A DNA stretch of 64,000 bases from contig CM030867.1 of assembly GCA_018105865.1 (NCBI GenBank), positions 5,628,369 through 5,692,368 of the forward strand. The letters run 5' to 3'. Source of the DNA: Metaphire vulgaris (lineage: Eukaryota > Annelida > Clitellata > Crassiclitellata > Megascolecidae). Below the pieces are notes generated by a model, which did not search any database, had not been told where the DNA came from, and saw only the letters and a list, made by a program, of their open reading frames with translations. The position numbers were made by a program, and so were the translations under genes. Below are positions 30,600-42,514 of the stretch, piece after piece; position 1 is the stretch's first letter, and the number at the start of each line of letters is the position of its first letter.

Positions 30600-32997
30600 A
30601 TTACACTCGAACACGGAGCTTTATAAGCGTGTTGTGCATTGATCTCGGTTATACTCGGACTCGCAATCGTCGGGATTTTGTTGGATTTAGTCGACTTTCA
30701 TCCGTCGACCCCGCAGCTCGAAAGGGCGGTGCCGTTCGTCTATTCTTCATCGTAATCGCTAGGGAGCGGCAGACTCTGCGTGTTCCTGAACTGCGTGCAT
30801 TCGATTCGTTTCTGTTCTTCTGCTTGAACTGTTCGTTGGTGCACTGCCAAGACGATGCGAGCGGGAACTCTTACCTATTCGTTCGCCGAGATGATGGAGC
30901 TTGCGACGGAAACATTGGACAGTCCAGTGCCGCCCATCCGATGCTCGCTCCGGGCCCTTCGCCCCCTCTACAGAGGGAAGAGGAGACGTGGTCGACGCGC
31001 CGGAAGGAAGCATCCAAGACCAATCTCGGTCATATCGACGTCGTCCTGCGACCATCCGAAGCCTCCACGTAGAGCCCAGCCACCCTCAGCTCAAACGAGG
31101 ACTACCGGCTCGGCGCTAGTCTACCCGAGACTGATGCGTCACACCGTGACTCCTGCTCCTCAGCTTAGGGCAGGGCTTCTCAACATCCGGTCTGTTGCCA
31201 ACAAGACTGAGAATGTCCGCGAACTTTTTGCCGAATATCATCTCGACCTACTTTGTTGGCTGAGACCTGGCATGAAGGCCCCAGTAGCGTTGCGCTGAAC
31301 AGACTTCGCGGTGCTGGGCTCAGAGTCATCGAAAAATCGCGGGAGATTCTAGACCCAACTGTGGCTGATGGCCCACATTACACAAATCATGGAGGTCTAG
31401 CAATCGTTGCTACGCCCGGAGTGAATATTGCGAAACTTGAGCTGAAGCTGACGTTAAGCTCGTTCGAACTACTCTGCTGTCGAGTGACTGGGAAATGTAC
31501 GTCGTTCGTCATCGCATCCGTCTACAGACCAGGCTCTCAACACATCACTGAGTGGTTCCTTTCGGAACTAGCAATGCTGCTCGAAACTCTATCTGCCTAC
31601 AATAGTCCGGTTTGGCTTGTGGGAGACTTCAATATTCGATTTGAACGTGACACTGACAATGTGTGCCGGAGAATTACCCAGATGTTAGATAGTTTCGATC
31701 TCATGCATATAGTGCATGACCCTACCCACGACCGAGGAGGGCTTCTGGACTGGGTCATCGGACCCGCCAACGAGCAGCAGCGTCTGGCTGAAGTCAGTGA
31801 AGTGGGCCTGTCAGACCACAGCTTGGTTCACTGGGTGATTGAATCTACCAAAGCACAACCCGAATACCGGACGATAACTCGGAGGCACTGGGCGTCTCTC
31901 AATAAGGATCTTTTCATAGAGACTTTTGAACTCCGAACTATGCCTTCGGTCGAACGATCCTGGCACGGGATTGACAGCGTCGGACATGGCAGAAACCTAC
32001 CACAGGGTGATCTCAAACATCCTGGATGACTTGGCCCCGTTGACGACGTCGACTGTGCGTCTTTGCCCCATCGATTACACTACGACCATGAGTGCAGGCA
32101 AGCTCGGCGTTCGGCCCGTCGGCTTGAAAGAGCCTACCGTAAGGCAAAACGGAAGGGCCTCGCCGAAGAGGCGGAAGCCTGCGCTGCCTGGAGATCAGCT
32201 CTGCGGAAGAGCAGACGCTTGGTTCAAACCAAAGGACGCGCATTCTGGAGGGAAACTCTTGAGTCGGCGACGGCGAATTCGCAAGCGACCTGGCGAAATA
32301 TAGATTTGCTCCTTGGGAAACCGGCTACCGGTCCCCAACCTCCTCTCCCATTTTCTGCGGAGGAGTTTCATCTACACCTAGACCGAAAGATAGCGACCAT
32401 AAGTGAGCGCACCGTTGGTTCGACCTGCCCTGAGTTTACTTCGTATGGATCGACCTCGCTTGAGGAGTTCCAAGAGCTCTCTCAGGCCGACGTGGTGTCG
32501 CTTATACGGTCGGCGCTGAACAAGCAGTGCTCATTGGATCCACTACCAGTCTGGCTGCTCAAGGAAGCTGTCGATGTCCTCGCCCCATTCATAACCAAGC
32601 TACTCAACACCTCCCTTGCCACAGGCGACTTCCCGCAGGCTTGGAAGATTGCGTATGTTCATCCGCATCTCAAGCGCTCGGACTTGGAACCTGCTGAGGC
32701 AGCCAACTATCATCTGGTGGCCAACTTATCCTTTTTGTCCAAAATCTTGGAGAAGGCAGCTAACAAGCAACTTGTTAATTACCTCGTGCGAAATGGACTC
32801 TTCCCGGCGAATCAGTCAGCATATAGGCGCGGCAATTCCACAGAAACAGCCCTCCTTCGCATCTTCAACTACATAGTCGACTCGACTGCGAATGGCAATT
32901 ACACCCTGCTCTGCCTGCTCGACTTGTCTTCAGCTTTCGACACGGTAGATCATGGAATAATGGTCGGGCAGCTGGAGCACTCATATGGAGTAAAGGG
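30600..32997 (+). mobile_element. CR1 LINE, 5' region to RT palm, 3'-truncated
   Basis: Order on the plus strand: an N-terminal linker (30855-31140); the endonuclease from LLNIRSVANKTENVREL (31170), AETWHEGPSSVALNRL, NHGGLAIVATPG, VYRPGSQH, LVGDFNIRFE, DPTHDRGGLLDWVI, GLSDHSLVHW (to 31840); then, after a frameshift near 31990, the pre-RT and RT in one open frame, 32063-33025: CRQARRSARRLERAYRKAKR, NKQCSLDPLPVWLLKE, NQSAYRRGNSTETALLRIF and LCLLDLSSAFDTVDHGI. It stops at YGVKGM. The polymerase YADD and 3' end are absent because Ginger2-type sequence begins at 33011. Confidence 0.88.
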
Positions 32998-33010
32998 TAT
33001 GGTATGGTAT

Positions 33011-33048
33011 GTCAACATTACCTGATTTCACACTTTGACTGTAACATA
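33011..33048 (-). repeat. Isolated Ginger2 terminus forming a palindrome with the next element
   Basis: GTCAACATTACCTGATTTCA followed by CACTTTGACTGTAACA is the reverse complement, with one mismatch, of the start of the element at 33053. With TATA between them, the two ends form an almost perfect palindrome of about 76 bp (33011-33090). Confidence 0.8.
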
Positions 33049-33239
33049 TATATGTTACAGTCAAAGTGTGAAATCAGGCAATGTTGACATTGCCTGAAAC
33101 TTTTAGGAAATGTCGACATAAGCCGTTTCACTCGGGCACTGTCGACATTGACTGAAATGTTTAGGCATTGTTTAACAATGCCTGAAATTTGCTCAAATTT
33201 TATACACACATTTCCTGAAATCTTTATGTGATGGAATAG

Positions 33240-34870
33240 CATAATAAGTAACATAAAACAGTTCTGAAACCTTAATAAGTGCCAACAACTTTAATAGGTT
33301 CAAATGAAATAAAAAACAGGCAGTAATAGAAAAAAGTTATACACAACTGTAAAAACTTCAAATGCAATAAAGGAATGAATTCCAAAAAACTTTATAAGGT
33401 TCTAACGCAATAAAGAAAAAGCAGTCACATAAAACAGTTCTACAACATTAATGAAGTCAACAGGGCTCAGTTTTAGCTCCTATATTATTCAATCTGTATC
33501 TAAATGATATACCTGACACAGTTAGCAGAAAATACGGCTACGCCGACGACATCGACCTTGCTGTTCAAGTCCAGACATTCAAGGAACTTGAAGAACAGCT
33601 AACTATCGACACACAGCGGATCTCAGACTACTGCAAAAAATGGCGGCTTAAACCAAACGCCAATAAAAATGTGTCGAGTGTATTTCATTTGAACAACATA
33701 AAAGCAAAATACGAGCTAAAAATTCATATGGGTGGGAAACAATTGAAGCACGACCCATTCCCTGTATATCTTGGCGTTACTCTTGATCGAACTTTAAGCT
33801 TCAAAACACATCTTTCAAAGTTGGCCGGCAAAGTCAGAACCCGGACAAACCTCCTGTCAAAATTAGCCGGTTCCTCCTGGGGAGCAAACGCCGCTACTCT
33901 GAGACAGTCTGCACTTTCACTTTGCTATTCAGCCGCGGAATACTGCTGTCCCGCGTGGTATCGCTCCTCGCACACAAAGGCGGTGGACACGCAGCTGCAC
34001 TCAGCCATGAGACTTGTCTCCGGAACCCTGCACCGGACAGCACTCCAATGGCTGCCAGCTCTGTCAAATATCCAACCACCATACTTATGACGGGAAGCTG
34101 CAGTGGACAGCTTTCTATCAAAGATAGCAGACCGTGAGGACCTGCCACTCTTCGAGGACCTGTCCAACCCTCCTAATCACCGATTGAAATCTCGCCATCC
34201 TCTGCAGCTTAACAAGGTTCCCTCAGATGTCAATAGACAGTGGAGACTTGACTGGGAGTTGGCTCAGCTGCCAATTGGTCGAAGATCCCGCTATCTGATT
34301 CAGGCTTTGACACGCTGCCTCGTCACCTGTGGTGTCTGTTAAACCGTTTTCGAACTGGACAGGGACACTGCAATTACTGTCATCAGAAATGGGGATTAAA
34401 TGACTCGAACCTGTGCCACTGCGGTGTCATTCAAACAATGTCGCACCTAGCTGAATCTTGCCCTACAACCAGGCTAGAGGACGGTGGATTACAAACTTTA
34501 CACACAGCTGATAATGTCGCAATCAAATGGCTGACATCATTTAGCACATTAAGCATTCGATAATAATAATAATGAAGTCAACTAAAACTTTATAAGGTTC
34601 TAATGAAATAAAAAAGCAGTCATATAAAACAGTTCTATACAACATTAATGAAGTCAACTAAAACTTTATAAGGTTCTAATGAAATAAAAAACAGTCATAT
34701 AAAACAGTTCTATACAACATTAATGAAGTCAACTAAAACTTTATAAGGTTCTAATGCAATAAAGGAAAAAGCAGTCATATAAAACAGTTCTACAACATTA
34801 ATGAAGTCAACTAAAACTTTATAAGGTTCTAATGCAATAAAGGAAAAAGCAGTCATATAAAACGGGCTAA
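33240..34870 (+). repeat. ~75-bp minisatellite, split by a LINE
   Basis: Units with AAAACTTTATAAGGTTCTAA, TGCAATAAAG or TGAAATAAA, CAGTCATATAAAACAGTTCT and ACATTAATGAAGTCAAC repeat with a period of about 70-78 bp. They lie at 33240-33461 and 34571-34870. The LINE at 33462-34570 inserted within a unit. Confidence 0.8.
33462..34570 (+). mobile_element. Jockey-type LINE fragment, RT and C-terminus
   Basis: It starts in the RT at GSVLAPILFNLYLNDIPD, with KYGYADDIDLAVQ (catalytic YADD, about 33540). It continues VYLGVTLDRTLSFKTHLSKL, YSAAEYCCPAWYRSSHTKAV and LQWLPALSNIQPPYL (33671-34090), then, after a frameshift, the Cys/His end LCHCGVIQTMSHLAESCP (about 34410). The 3' tail is (AAT)n. AATGAAGTCAAC is repeated on both sides (33450-33461 and 34571-34582), a 12-bp target duplication. 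This is a different LINE lineage from the CR1 copies. Confidence 0.85.
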
Positions 34871-34873
34871 AAT

Positions 34874-35575
34874 TTAACAGTTCTTATTGCAGCAACTTAA
34901 ACTTGAATGGCAACGACTATTGCATTTCAGTTTAGCTTTGAAACATCTACAACGATTTGTTTCACACTTTTTTGAACCCTTACAATTGCATTTTGCAAAA
35001 CCTTGACCGCCACTCTTTGATTCGTACTGAACAGCAGCCCTCGATGAAATCTCGCTGTGTGCTATGACATCATCTTCATTTAGCAGTATCTGGGTGCACA
35101 AATCAAATTGATTTCATGCATACCGGCCTTGTAGAACACCAGCTCTAACAGCTATACGATACATGTCGTTGCAGTTACGATCAAGAATGACACCCATGAT
35201 ATTACGAGGGTCGCCAAGACTCGCCACGTCCTCGATCAACTAATGGAACAGGGACGGTAACATTGTCACCAGGATTTCCAGCTGCAAATTCTATTCTACT
35301 ACGCAAAACCATTTGTTTAGCTTGCTTCACTAAACCTTCTCGAGCCCTCTTGCGATGAGACTGTATACTATCATGCAGGTGATCTATGAAATCTGATGCT
35401 TGCTGGTTACTAGTGGTTTCCGCCTGTTCTTCAACCGTTGTAGCTCGCGATGAAGCTGTACTGTGACTGGCTGTGGTATGATCCGCAGCAGGTGAATAAG
35501 CGTAAGCTGTTTCAGTGGTTGCAGCTGATGTAGAAGCAGTCACAGATGTTCCAGCAGCCGGAACTGAAAATGACG
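34874..35575 (-). pseudogene. Ginger2-type integrase, C-terminal part
   Basis: The minus strand gives a Ser/Thr/Ala-rich stretch, then KQAKQMVLRSR, NPGDNVTVPVPLVDRGRG (35202-35260), DPRNIMGVILDRNCNDMYRI, then GGQGFAKCNCKGSKKCETNR and CRCFKAKLKCNSRCHSSLSC with a stop at 34874. The NIGD-type segment and the CNC...CRC...CNSRCH cysteine cluster are the C-terminal hallmarks of Ginger2 and KRBA2-like integrases, as I recall them. A frameshift near 35215 and a TGA (Arg to stop) near 35123 disable it. No DDE core is present. Confidence 0.75.
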
Positions 35576-35920
35576 TTGAACTGTGACAGGCGACACCTTG
35601 AAAAAGACTTCCCGCAGTTATTCACAGCTAAAGAGATACAGCGAACAGCTCCCTCAGCCTTAATATGGCCCTGACAGCGAAGCCTCAGATCTTCTTAAGT
35701 CCAAGTTAGGCTTATTATGCTATTCCATCACAGATAAAGATTTCAGGAAATGTGTGTATAAAAATTGGGCAAATTTCAGGCATTGTTAAACAATGCCTAA
35801 ACATTTCAGTCAATGTCGACAGTGCCCGAGTGAAACGGCTTATGTCGACATTTCCTAAAAGTTTCAGGCAATGTCAACATTGCCTGATTTCACACTTTGA
35901 CTGTAACATATACATATACA

Positions 35921-36779
35921 CAGAGTTGTGATCTTGAGACCAAGGTGTCAAACTTGAGCGCACTCGAGTTTGCCCACAGCAGGTCTTGGTCTTGAGACCA
36001 CAGGGGCAAAGTCTTGGTCTTGTCTTGAGACCACAGGGGTAAAGTCTTGGTCTTGTCTTGAGACTTTGTGCCAAAAGTCTTGAGTTTTGGAAAGTCTCGA
36101 GTTCTCACAGAACTCGAGACCTGGTTGAAGTCTCGAGTTCTCCGAGTTCTCAATCATTAACTCGAGACCTGGTTGAAAAGTCTCGAGTTCTCATTAACTT
36201 GAGACCTGGTTGCAAAGTCTCGAGTTCTCATTAACTCGAGACCTGGTTCTCCATAATAAATGGCAACTTCATCAAATTATTTATGTCTATGTTTTGACCG
36301 GAAGTTATCTGTGTTTCTGTTTTTTTAACCGTTTTTATTGTTAGTGATAATCAGGTCAGTGTCCAACAATAATTTAAACTGCAATTAAATTGAATTAATG
36401 GCAGAAAAGTCTGAAAAGGCAATACCTGACCCGAATGGCCCAAATGGGGTGAAGCTGAAGACACCGCGCATCATTTAGTTTGCGTTTAACTCGTTCTGCA
36501 TCATTTCGAAAGACGAAAACAAGTTGCAGGCGCAATGCTGCTATTGCAAAAATGTCATTATGGAACCACGAGGAACTACATCTGGATTTGTAAGGTAGGT
36601 GGAAGTTTTGGAACCGTGGAATGTTTGTTTCTAGTTGGGTTAATAAATCGAGAGCAAAATATTGGAAGGTCTTGGTCTTGAGACCAGATGGGCAAAGTCT
36701 TGGTCTTGTCTTGAGACCAGAGGGGTAAAGTCTTGGTCTTGGTCTCGAGACCTTTTCAAAAGTCTCGTTAACAACACTG
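35921..36779 (+). mobile_element. hAT element with CTTGAGACC arrays
   Basis: The ends CAGAGTTGTGATCTTGAGAC and, inverted, CAGTGTTGTTAACGAGAC are flanked by a perfect 8-bp duplication, CATATACA (35913-35920 and 36780-36787). Both subterminal regions are filled with TCTTGGTCTTGAGACC units, and 36070-36245 with a ~38-bp GTCTCGAGTTCTC repeat. A BED-finger exon remains inside (36398-36594). The remainder of the transposase is deleted. Confidence 0.85.
36398..36594 (+). pseudogene. hAT transposase first exon (BED finger), with a stop
   Basis: ATG at 36398 opens [17 protein letters not shown], runs into TAG after TPRII, then continues in frame with [20 protein letters not shown] and GTTSGFVR up to AAG|GTAGGT, a good splice donor. 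CxxC followed by TSGFVRHL-like residues is the BED-finger pattern of hAT proteins. It is inactive because of the stop and because downstream exons are gone. Confidence 0.72.
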
Positions 36780-36787
36780 CATATACA

Positions 36788-36948
36788 TATACATATATAT
36801 ATTGCATATATCATGTGTGTCATATAATAATATATATACATATATAATATATATATATATATGCAAATATATATATATGTATATATATACATATATATAT
36901 ATATAAATGTATATATATACAATAGCATTTTATATATATATATATGTA

Positions 36949-36994
<46 letters not shown>

Positions 36995-37200
36995 AGCATT
37001 TGTGTATATATATGTATATATATGTATATATATGTGTATATGTATATATATGTATGTATATGTATGTATATGTATGTATATTACTATATATATATGTATA
37101 TATATGTATATATGTATATATATATGTATATATATGTATATATATATAAATTTTTATATATAATATATATATATAATATATATGTATATATATATATATC
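36788..37200. repeat. AT-rich low-complexity tract (TATATG/TATATA)
   Basis: Roughly 410 bp of TATA, TATG and GTATATA variants. Open frames over it, rich in Tyr and Ile, are artefacts of the repeat. The adjacent hAT target CATATACA lies in the same tract. Confidence 0.95.
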
Positions 37201-37297
37201 GACTCACTATTGTCGTTTTCATTATTCCCAGCATTTGGTTCCTTTTTGCATGCGTGCAAGCATGCATGCAGCAGACAGCGTGCTAAGCCTGATACTC

Positions 37298-37445
37298 ACG
37301 GCTGTGGTCAATCGTCCAGTGGTCAAAAGTCCGCTGTGGTCAATCGTCCAGTGGTCAAAAGTCCACTGTGGTCAATCGTCCAGTGGTCAATCGTCCTATG
37401 GTCAATCTCCTATGGTCAATCGTCCTGTGGTCAATAGTCCTAGAA
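37298..37445. repeat. GTGGTCAATCGTCCA tandem repeat
   Basis: About nine 15-17-bp units of the form GGTCAATCGTCC or GGTCAAAAGTCC, alternating so that the first part has a 32-bp period. It is not obviously part of a transposon. Confidence 0.8.
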
Positions 37446-38107
37446 CCGTTTGTGTGAGATAAAAAAAGAATTTGTTCATCCCCTTCTTTCATTGGTTTAC
37501 ATTATTACGGCCAGTAGCTACCTTGTGGCATACGTTTTGACGAGGAACTTCTAGAGATCATTTGAGAATTAATAAAGAACCCTCGTAACAACAACAACAA
37601 CCTCGTAACAGTCAATGTGTGAAAAATGTAAAAATAATGAACGAATGCCGACATTTAAAGAAAAAGTACGGATAATGTAAAACTAATGCAATCGAAAGAT
37701 CCTAAAGCTAGAAATGGTAAATGTACGAAAATGTACGAAAAATTTAAAAAGTAATGAATGAATGTCAATACCATAGACCACAATATTTAGATGAAATGGA
37801 ATTATGTAGAACTATTAAAAGTTTGATTTAATTTTTCCATTTGTACCTAATTGTGTGCGTATTATTTGCCAAGGCAAACACTTCCCAAAAAAACTAATAT
37901 TCAACCATGGCGAATGTCCGAGGCAATTCCAAGTGGTTCCTACAATTAATGGCATGCCAGCAAAACTATTGCTAACTAATGCTTTTGCCCTTAAGGCATT
38001 ACAAGCGTTAACTGGAACCACCCAAGCTGTTTTTGACAAGACCCGCTTCAATCCTAGTTTTACGGTCAGCGGCCCAGCGCTAGGCAACAATCACGATGCA
38101 CAATGCA
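37446..38107. other. Intronic sequence, ending in a segment shared with 15921-16012
   Basis: Apart from (ACA)n near 37589 and the segment at 38013-38107 that matches 15921-16012, nothing is recognised. An open plus-strand frame at 37855-38307 has no known domain. Confidence 0.4.
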
Positions 38108-41100
38108 AGGAAAGAAAAAGAAACGGTTGTTATAAAATGTTCAGAAGTTATCATTTCAAAACAGATTGTCAGATGTTTGCGCGTACGCGTGTGTGTGGTA
38201 GCTGCAGGCGAATGCTTGATTTATGTCTTTTTTCGTCCGCTGTGGACGGTACTTACTGGATTTACTGTGTCTATTTAACACGTAGGCTGACTAGGATACG
38301 ACAGTGAACATTTTTCGCGAATTTTTGAGTTGAATTATCGTCTTTTTCGGCAATCTTGATGGCAAATACGAACCATCACCTGTTTTCGTACTACACGAAG
38401 GAGCATCTTCTGTCGATGAATCACAGCCGTCCTCCTGTGCGTACAGTTAGAAAACTGCTATTTCGACTCTTCTTATGGAAACCGTCATATGAGAGGTCTA
38501 TATGTACCATGCCTCTGACTGACCTGGGTGTAAAACCAAATTCATTCGCATCATCCAAAAAAGCCGAAACAAACCCTGATTTTCTACGTGGAATTACTAT
38601 GGGATGGTTAAATGTGCGGTCTTTGATAAATAAAACGGCCAAAATTCGTGAATTGATATCTGGTCGCAGATATGACCTTTTTGTAGCTACAGAAACATGG
38701 CACTGTCGATCGGATGACATCTGTTTAAAGCAAGTTAGTGGAACTGACTACGCTGTATCAGATTTCAGTCGTGGCTCTCGTCGAGGTGGAGGTGTTGCTA
38801 TCTTTTATAGATCACACTACAAATGTACTGAGATTAAGCTACCGGAGGTTACTTCATTTGAATTCGTCTGCAACCGCTATTGCTCTGGAGCAAACACTTT
38901 TGCTGTACTAGCAGTTTATCGACCAGGCTCTGATCGACTGACCACCCAGTTTTTCGATGATTTTTCTGAAATTCTTCAAACTCTTATACTACAATCCTGT
39001 CCCATCATCATTGGTGGAGACTTTAATATTCATGTGCAAGATTCGAGCGACGCTGATGTTATACAGTTCAATGAACTGCTAAATACATTCACGCTGAAGC
39101 AACACGTAAACTGCGAGACGCATATTGCCCACTCAACCCTTGACCTGGTTATTACGTTAGCAAACAATGACGACTTGGTTTCTATTGAAGTTGACCCCTC
39201 AGCCATCATATCGGATCACTCCTGTATAACTTCGCTACATGACTTCCCTCGGACCATGGCACCAACATCAATCAATCAATCAATCAATCAACAGGGTATT
39301 TATATAGCGCCTATTTATCTTAATTAAAAGAACTCCCTAAGCGCTCCCGCTGCGGTTAGTGCTGTCGACTCGCCAAAGCCAACGTTGGAGGCACTGTTGA
39401 CAGCGTTGACGCCTCTGCGGGTCGGAAGATGATTATAAAATCCACTCGGATAGTAAGAGGAGTTCACGGCCGTAACGAAATCCGGCGTTGAATTCCTGAG
39501 AGAGTGGACTTCCGCAGAATGTTTCCCAAGACAGAGACGCCAGTGAAGGACGGAAGGAAATGTTGACAGTCCCGCACGATGGTAAATGGAATACGCGCCG
39601 TAGAAAGGTCCGACGACGTACTGCCAAGAGGCGGTCTTCCGTTAGAGTAATCCGCAGCCGAGTAGGCTCCCGTCACCGAACTCATCAGATTCGACGGTGA
39701 TGGGAAATTCCGTAGAGAACCGGAGCAAAACAGTCGATCGAGACGTACACTTGCCAGGAAGGGCGACATTCCAGACACGCAAACACGCACTGGCGATGTC
39801 AGCCATTTTGGCAGACAAGATGGTGGACTTGACATCAACGACGACCGAAAACATCCAGAAACAAACGGAATATACTGAGAACAGAGTTAGCTCCTCGAAG
39901 ACCGACGAGCGAGAACTCAGTCCTCTCATTTGGTAGGAAAACCAAATGTAGATCGTCGCAAACTGGCGAGAACGGCGACAAAATCCAACACGCAAAACAC
40001 GCGCTAGTAGTCGGAAGTCTACCGGAACCGGAAAAAAAAAATGCTACAAAGAAGTGCGAAACTGGCGCAAGGTTGACCGGTCACTACTAACTCAAGCTAT
40101 TATGCAAAGCCCTCTTGCAAGTGTGCCTGAAAACTGTGATGTAGATGAGATGTTCAATCTATACAATGAAACGCTACGGAATATTGCCGATCGTTTTGCC
40201 CCTGTATACATTATACGAACGAATCGCAAACCAATTTCAGCATGGTTTGATCAGGATTGTCAAACCGCTCGAAGAACATGTCGTCGCTTAGAGCGTAAAT
40301 ACAAGAGAACTCGTAGCCAGGCTGACTTAAATGAATGGGTAATAAATTTGAGAAATAAATTTGACCTACTGCGAATGAAGAAAGATGAATACTGGAAAAG
40401 AAAAATTTCAAGTGAAGGTCGGTCAGGTTCAAAGATGTGGAGAACTCTCTCTCAACTCCTGGGAGTTAAACAAATTTCTGTAAAATCGACTGAAAATCTT
40501 AATGCTGAGTCGTTCGCAGAATTCTTTCATGCTAAAATTCAAAAGATCAGGAATGAATTTGGAAATTCGTCTCCTCCAACTATACTCAGGACGTTCTCGG
40601 CCAAAGATCTGTCAGTTTTCACACCTGTATCTGAAGATGAAATTCGTAAGATAATTATGGAATCATCGACTAAATCTAATCCGCTGGATCCGATCCCGAC
40701 TTCCATATTGAAGGAACTTCTGGACTTCATTATAAAATTTATCACTTTCATGATGAATGCCTCACTAGACAAAACGCATCTCCCGGCGTCTGAGAAAACA
40801 TCGATCATCTATCCGCGGCTGAAAAAACAAAATTTGGATCCGTATGTTCTCTCAAATTACAGACCGATATCAAATCTATCATTCATTTCTAAAATCATTG
40901 AAAAAATTGTTGCAAATAGAATTCACTCTCACTTATCACAACATGAACTTTTTCCACAGCTGCAGTCTGCCTATCGCAAATATCATTCGACTGAAACCGC
41001 CCTGCTTCATATACTTTCGGATATCTTAGATGCAGCAGACATGGGGACATGGGAAAAGTTACAACGATGCTGCTACTCGATTTGTCTGCTGCGTTTGATT

Positions 41101-42268
41101 GCATCGATCATCAAATTCTAATCGCCAGGCTCGAAAGGAGATTTGGTATTAGTGGTGATGCACTAAATTGGATAATATCGTACTTAACTGGTCGAACATC
41201 AAAGACTATCTACGATGGTACCTCATCTGGTCCTAGGGATATGTTATATGGCGTCCCTCAGGGCTCGATACTGGGCCCGTTGTTGTTCGTTTTGTTTATT
41301 AGTGAACTTGAAGATGTTATTCGAAATTATCATCTAAATTTTCATCTCTACGCAGACGATATCCAGCTGTACTGTTCACACAGTATTGAAGCCACGGTAG
41401 CGGCTGCTGATATGATTACTGCTTGCACACTGGACATTGAAAAATGGCTCCGTACTAACTTGCTCATGCTAAATCCACAGAAATCTGAATTAATATGTTT
41501 TGGAAGAAAATCGCATCTTGATAAGTTAAATTTTACCAGCATCAATATAGGATCAGGATCAGTGCAAATTTTCAGATCGAAGCAAATCCGAAACCTTGGT
41601 GTCATTTTGGATGAAAGTCTAACAATGACACACCATGTTTCTCACCTTGTTTCAACATGTTTCTACGAACTACGAAATTTAAAAACAGTGATTTCTTCAT
41701 TGTCAATGGAAACGGCGGAAATGTTGGTTCATGCGTGGATCAGCACTAGACTGGATTATGGTAACAGTCTGCTTGTTTCAACCACTGAAGCACAACTAAG
41801 GCGTCTCCAAATGGTCCAGAACTCGGCAGCTGGACTACTTACTGGAACCGGACGACAGCAACATATCACCCCAATCTTGCGCGATCTACATTGGCTTCCG
41901 ATAAAGAAGAGGATAAATTACAAACTCATCTCTATTGTCGATAAGTGCCTACGTCAAGAAGCCCCGAAATATCTAATCGAAGACTGCACCCTCCTCCGCA
42001 TGACGAACCGCTGCTCACGGTTGAGGTCTGATGACACACGTATGCTGGTCTCTAAGCGGACTTTCACCAAGATGGGAGATCGGTCGTTTAGAATGGCCGG
42101 ACCGAACTTGTGGAACTCTCTTCCGTCATTTCTTTGTGACTCACAAGTATCCAGAACTGTTTTTCTATCAAAGCTTAAGACATTTATGTTTGACTGAATC
42201 TGCAGCGGCGCTTTGGTGTCACAAAGCGCCACAGAAAATTTAACTTATGTATGTATGTATGTATATGT
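38108..42268 (+). mobile_element. Nearly complete CR1-type LINE (EN + RT)
   Basis: Endonuclease, 38600-39260: GWLNVRSLINKTAKIREL, ATETWHCRSDD, GGGVAIFYRSHY, VYRPGSDRL, IIGGDFNIHVQ, STLDLVITL and IISDHSCI. A SINE-like element interrupts at 39273-40033. It resumes at 40054 with NWRKVDRS, ISAWFDQDCQTARRTCRRLE and NPLDPIPTSILKELLD, then NYRPISNLSFISKIIEKIV and QSAYRKYHSTETALLHIL. An 8-bp duplication at 41039-41054 shifts the frame. RT from 41049: LLDLSAAFDCIDHQ, YGVPQGSILGPLLFVLF, FHLYADDIQLYCSH, MLNPQKSELICFG, to the stop at 42197 after KLKTFMFD. The 3' UTR has GCGCCAC and a (TATG)n tail (42245-42268). Apart from the insertion and one frameshift it is open, so it is fairly young. Confidence 0.92.
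39273..40033 (-). mobile_element. SINE-like element with GCGCTATATAAAT tail
   Basis: The minus strand begins TTCCGGTTCCGGTAGACTTC (near 40030) and ends AGGCGCTATATAAATACCCT plus (GATT)n at 39273-39295. It is about 760 bp with no recognisable protein. It shares its 5' form with the split copy at 21405-25955 and its 3' terminal motif with the LINEs. It is inserted between endonuclease and RT of the plus-strand LINE, in opposite orientation, and so is younger than that copy. Confidence 0.7.
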
Positions 42269-42514
42269 TGGTTCTAAAACCAAAAGAGAGTAAGTGATAA
42301 GGAACTAAATGTAAGCTATTTACATTTACAGTAAACTTAACTATGTCTAATACGATGAGCTTCCAATTCTGATGGCTTCCAATTACATACGTTCCAATTT
42401 GCTTTTCACATCATGTCTATTCACATCTTCATTAAATCAGTGAAGAGAACTTTAGGAATGGTAATGTAAAAAAATAAATCTGGTTTACAAAGTTCATTAA
42501 GATATAAGAATATC

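Larger units (their letters stand above)
33053..35908 (-). mobile_element. Ginger2-like DNA transposon, internally deleted
   Basis: The ends are TGTTACAGTCAAAGTGTGAA and, inverted, the same; the inverted repeats extend about 190 bp (33053-33240 against 35720-35908), sharing GCCGTTTCACTCGGGCACTG-type blocks. TATA flanks both sides (33049-33052 and 35909-35912), fitting a 4-bp target duplication. The TGTTA...TAACA ends and the integrase-type C-terminus (34874-35575) point to Ginger2/TDD. The catalytic core is missing. A ~75-bp minisatellite fills much of the interior, and a Jockey-type LINE has inserted in it. Confidence 0.8.

Noticed and set aside
34922..35050. Cysteine-rich minus-strand product taken as a metallothionein or toxin-like peptide
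   Set aside because: The CNC-CRC-CNSRCH cluster follows an integrase-type NIGD segment and lies inside Ginger2 terminal repeats, so it is a transposase C-terminus.
36395..37259. Long Tyr/Ile-rich open frames on both strands
   Set aside because: They lie on TATATG/TATATA low-complexity DNA and GAGACC arrays; the composition comes from the repeat and no domain is present.
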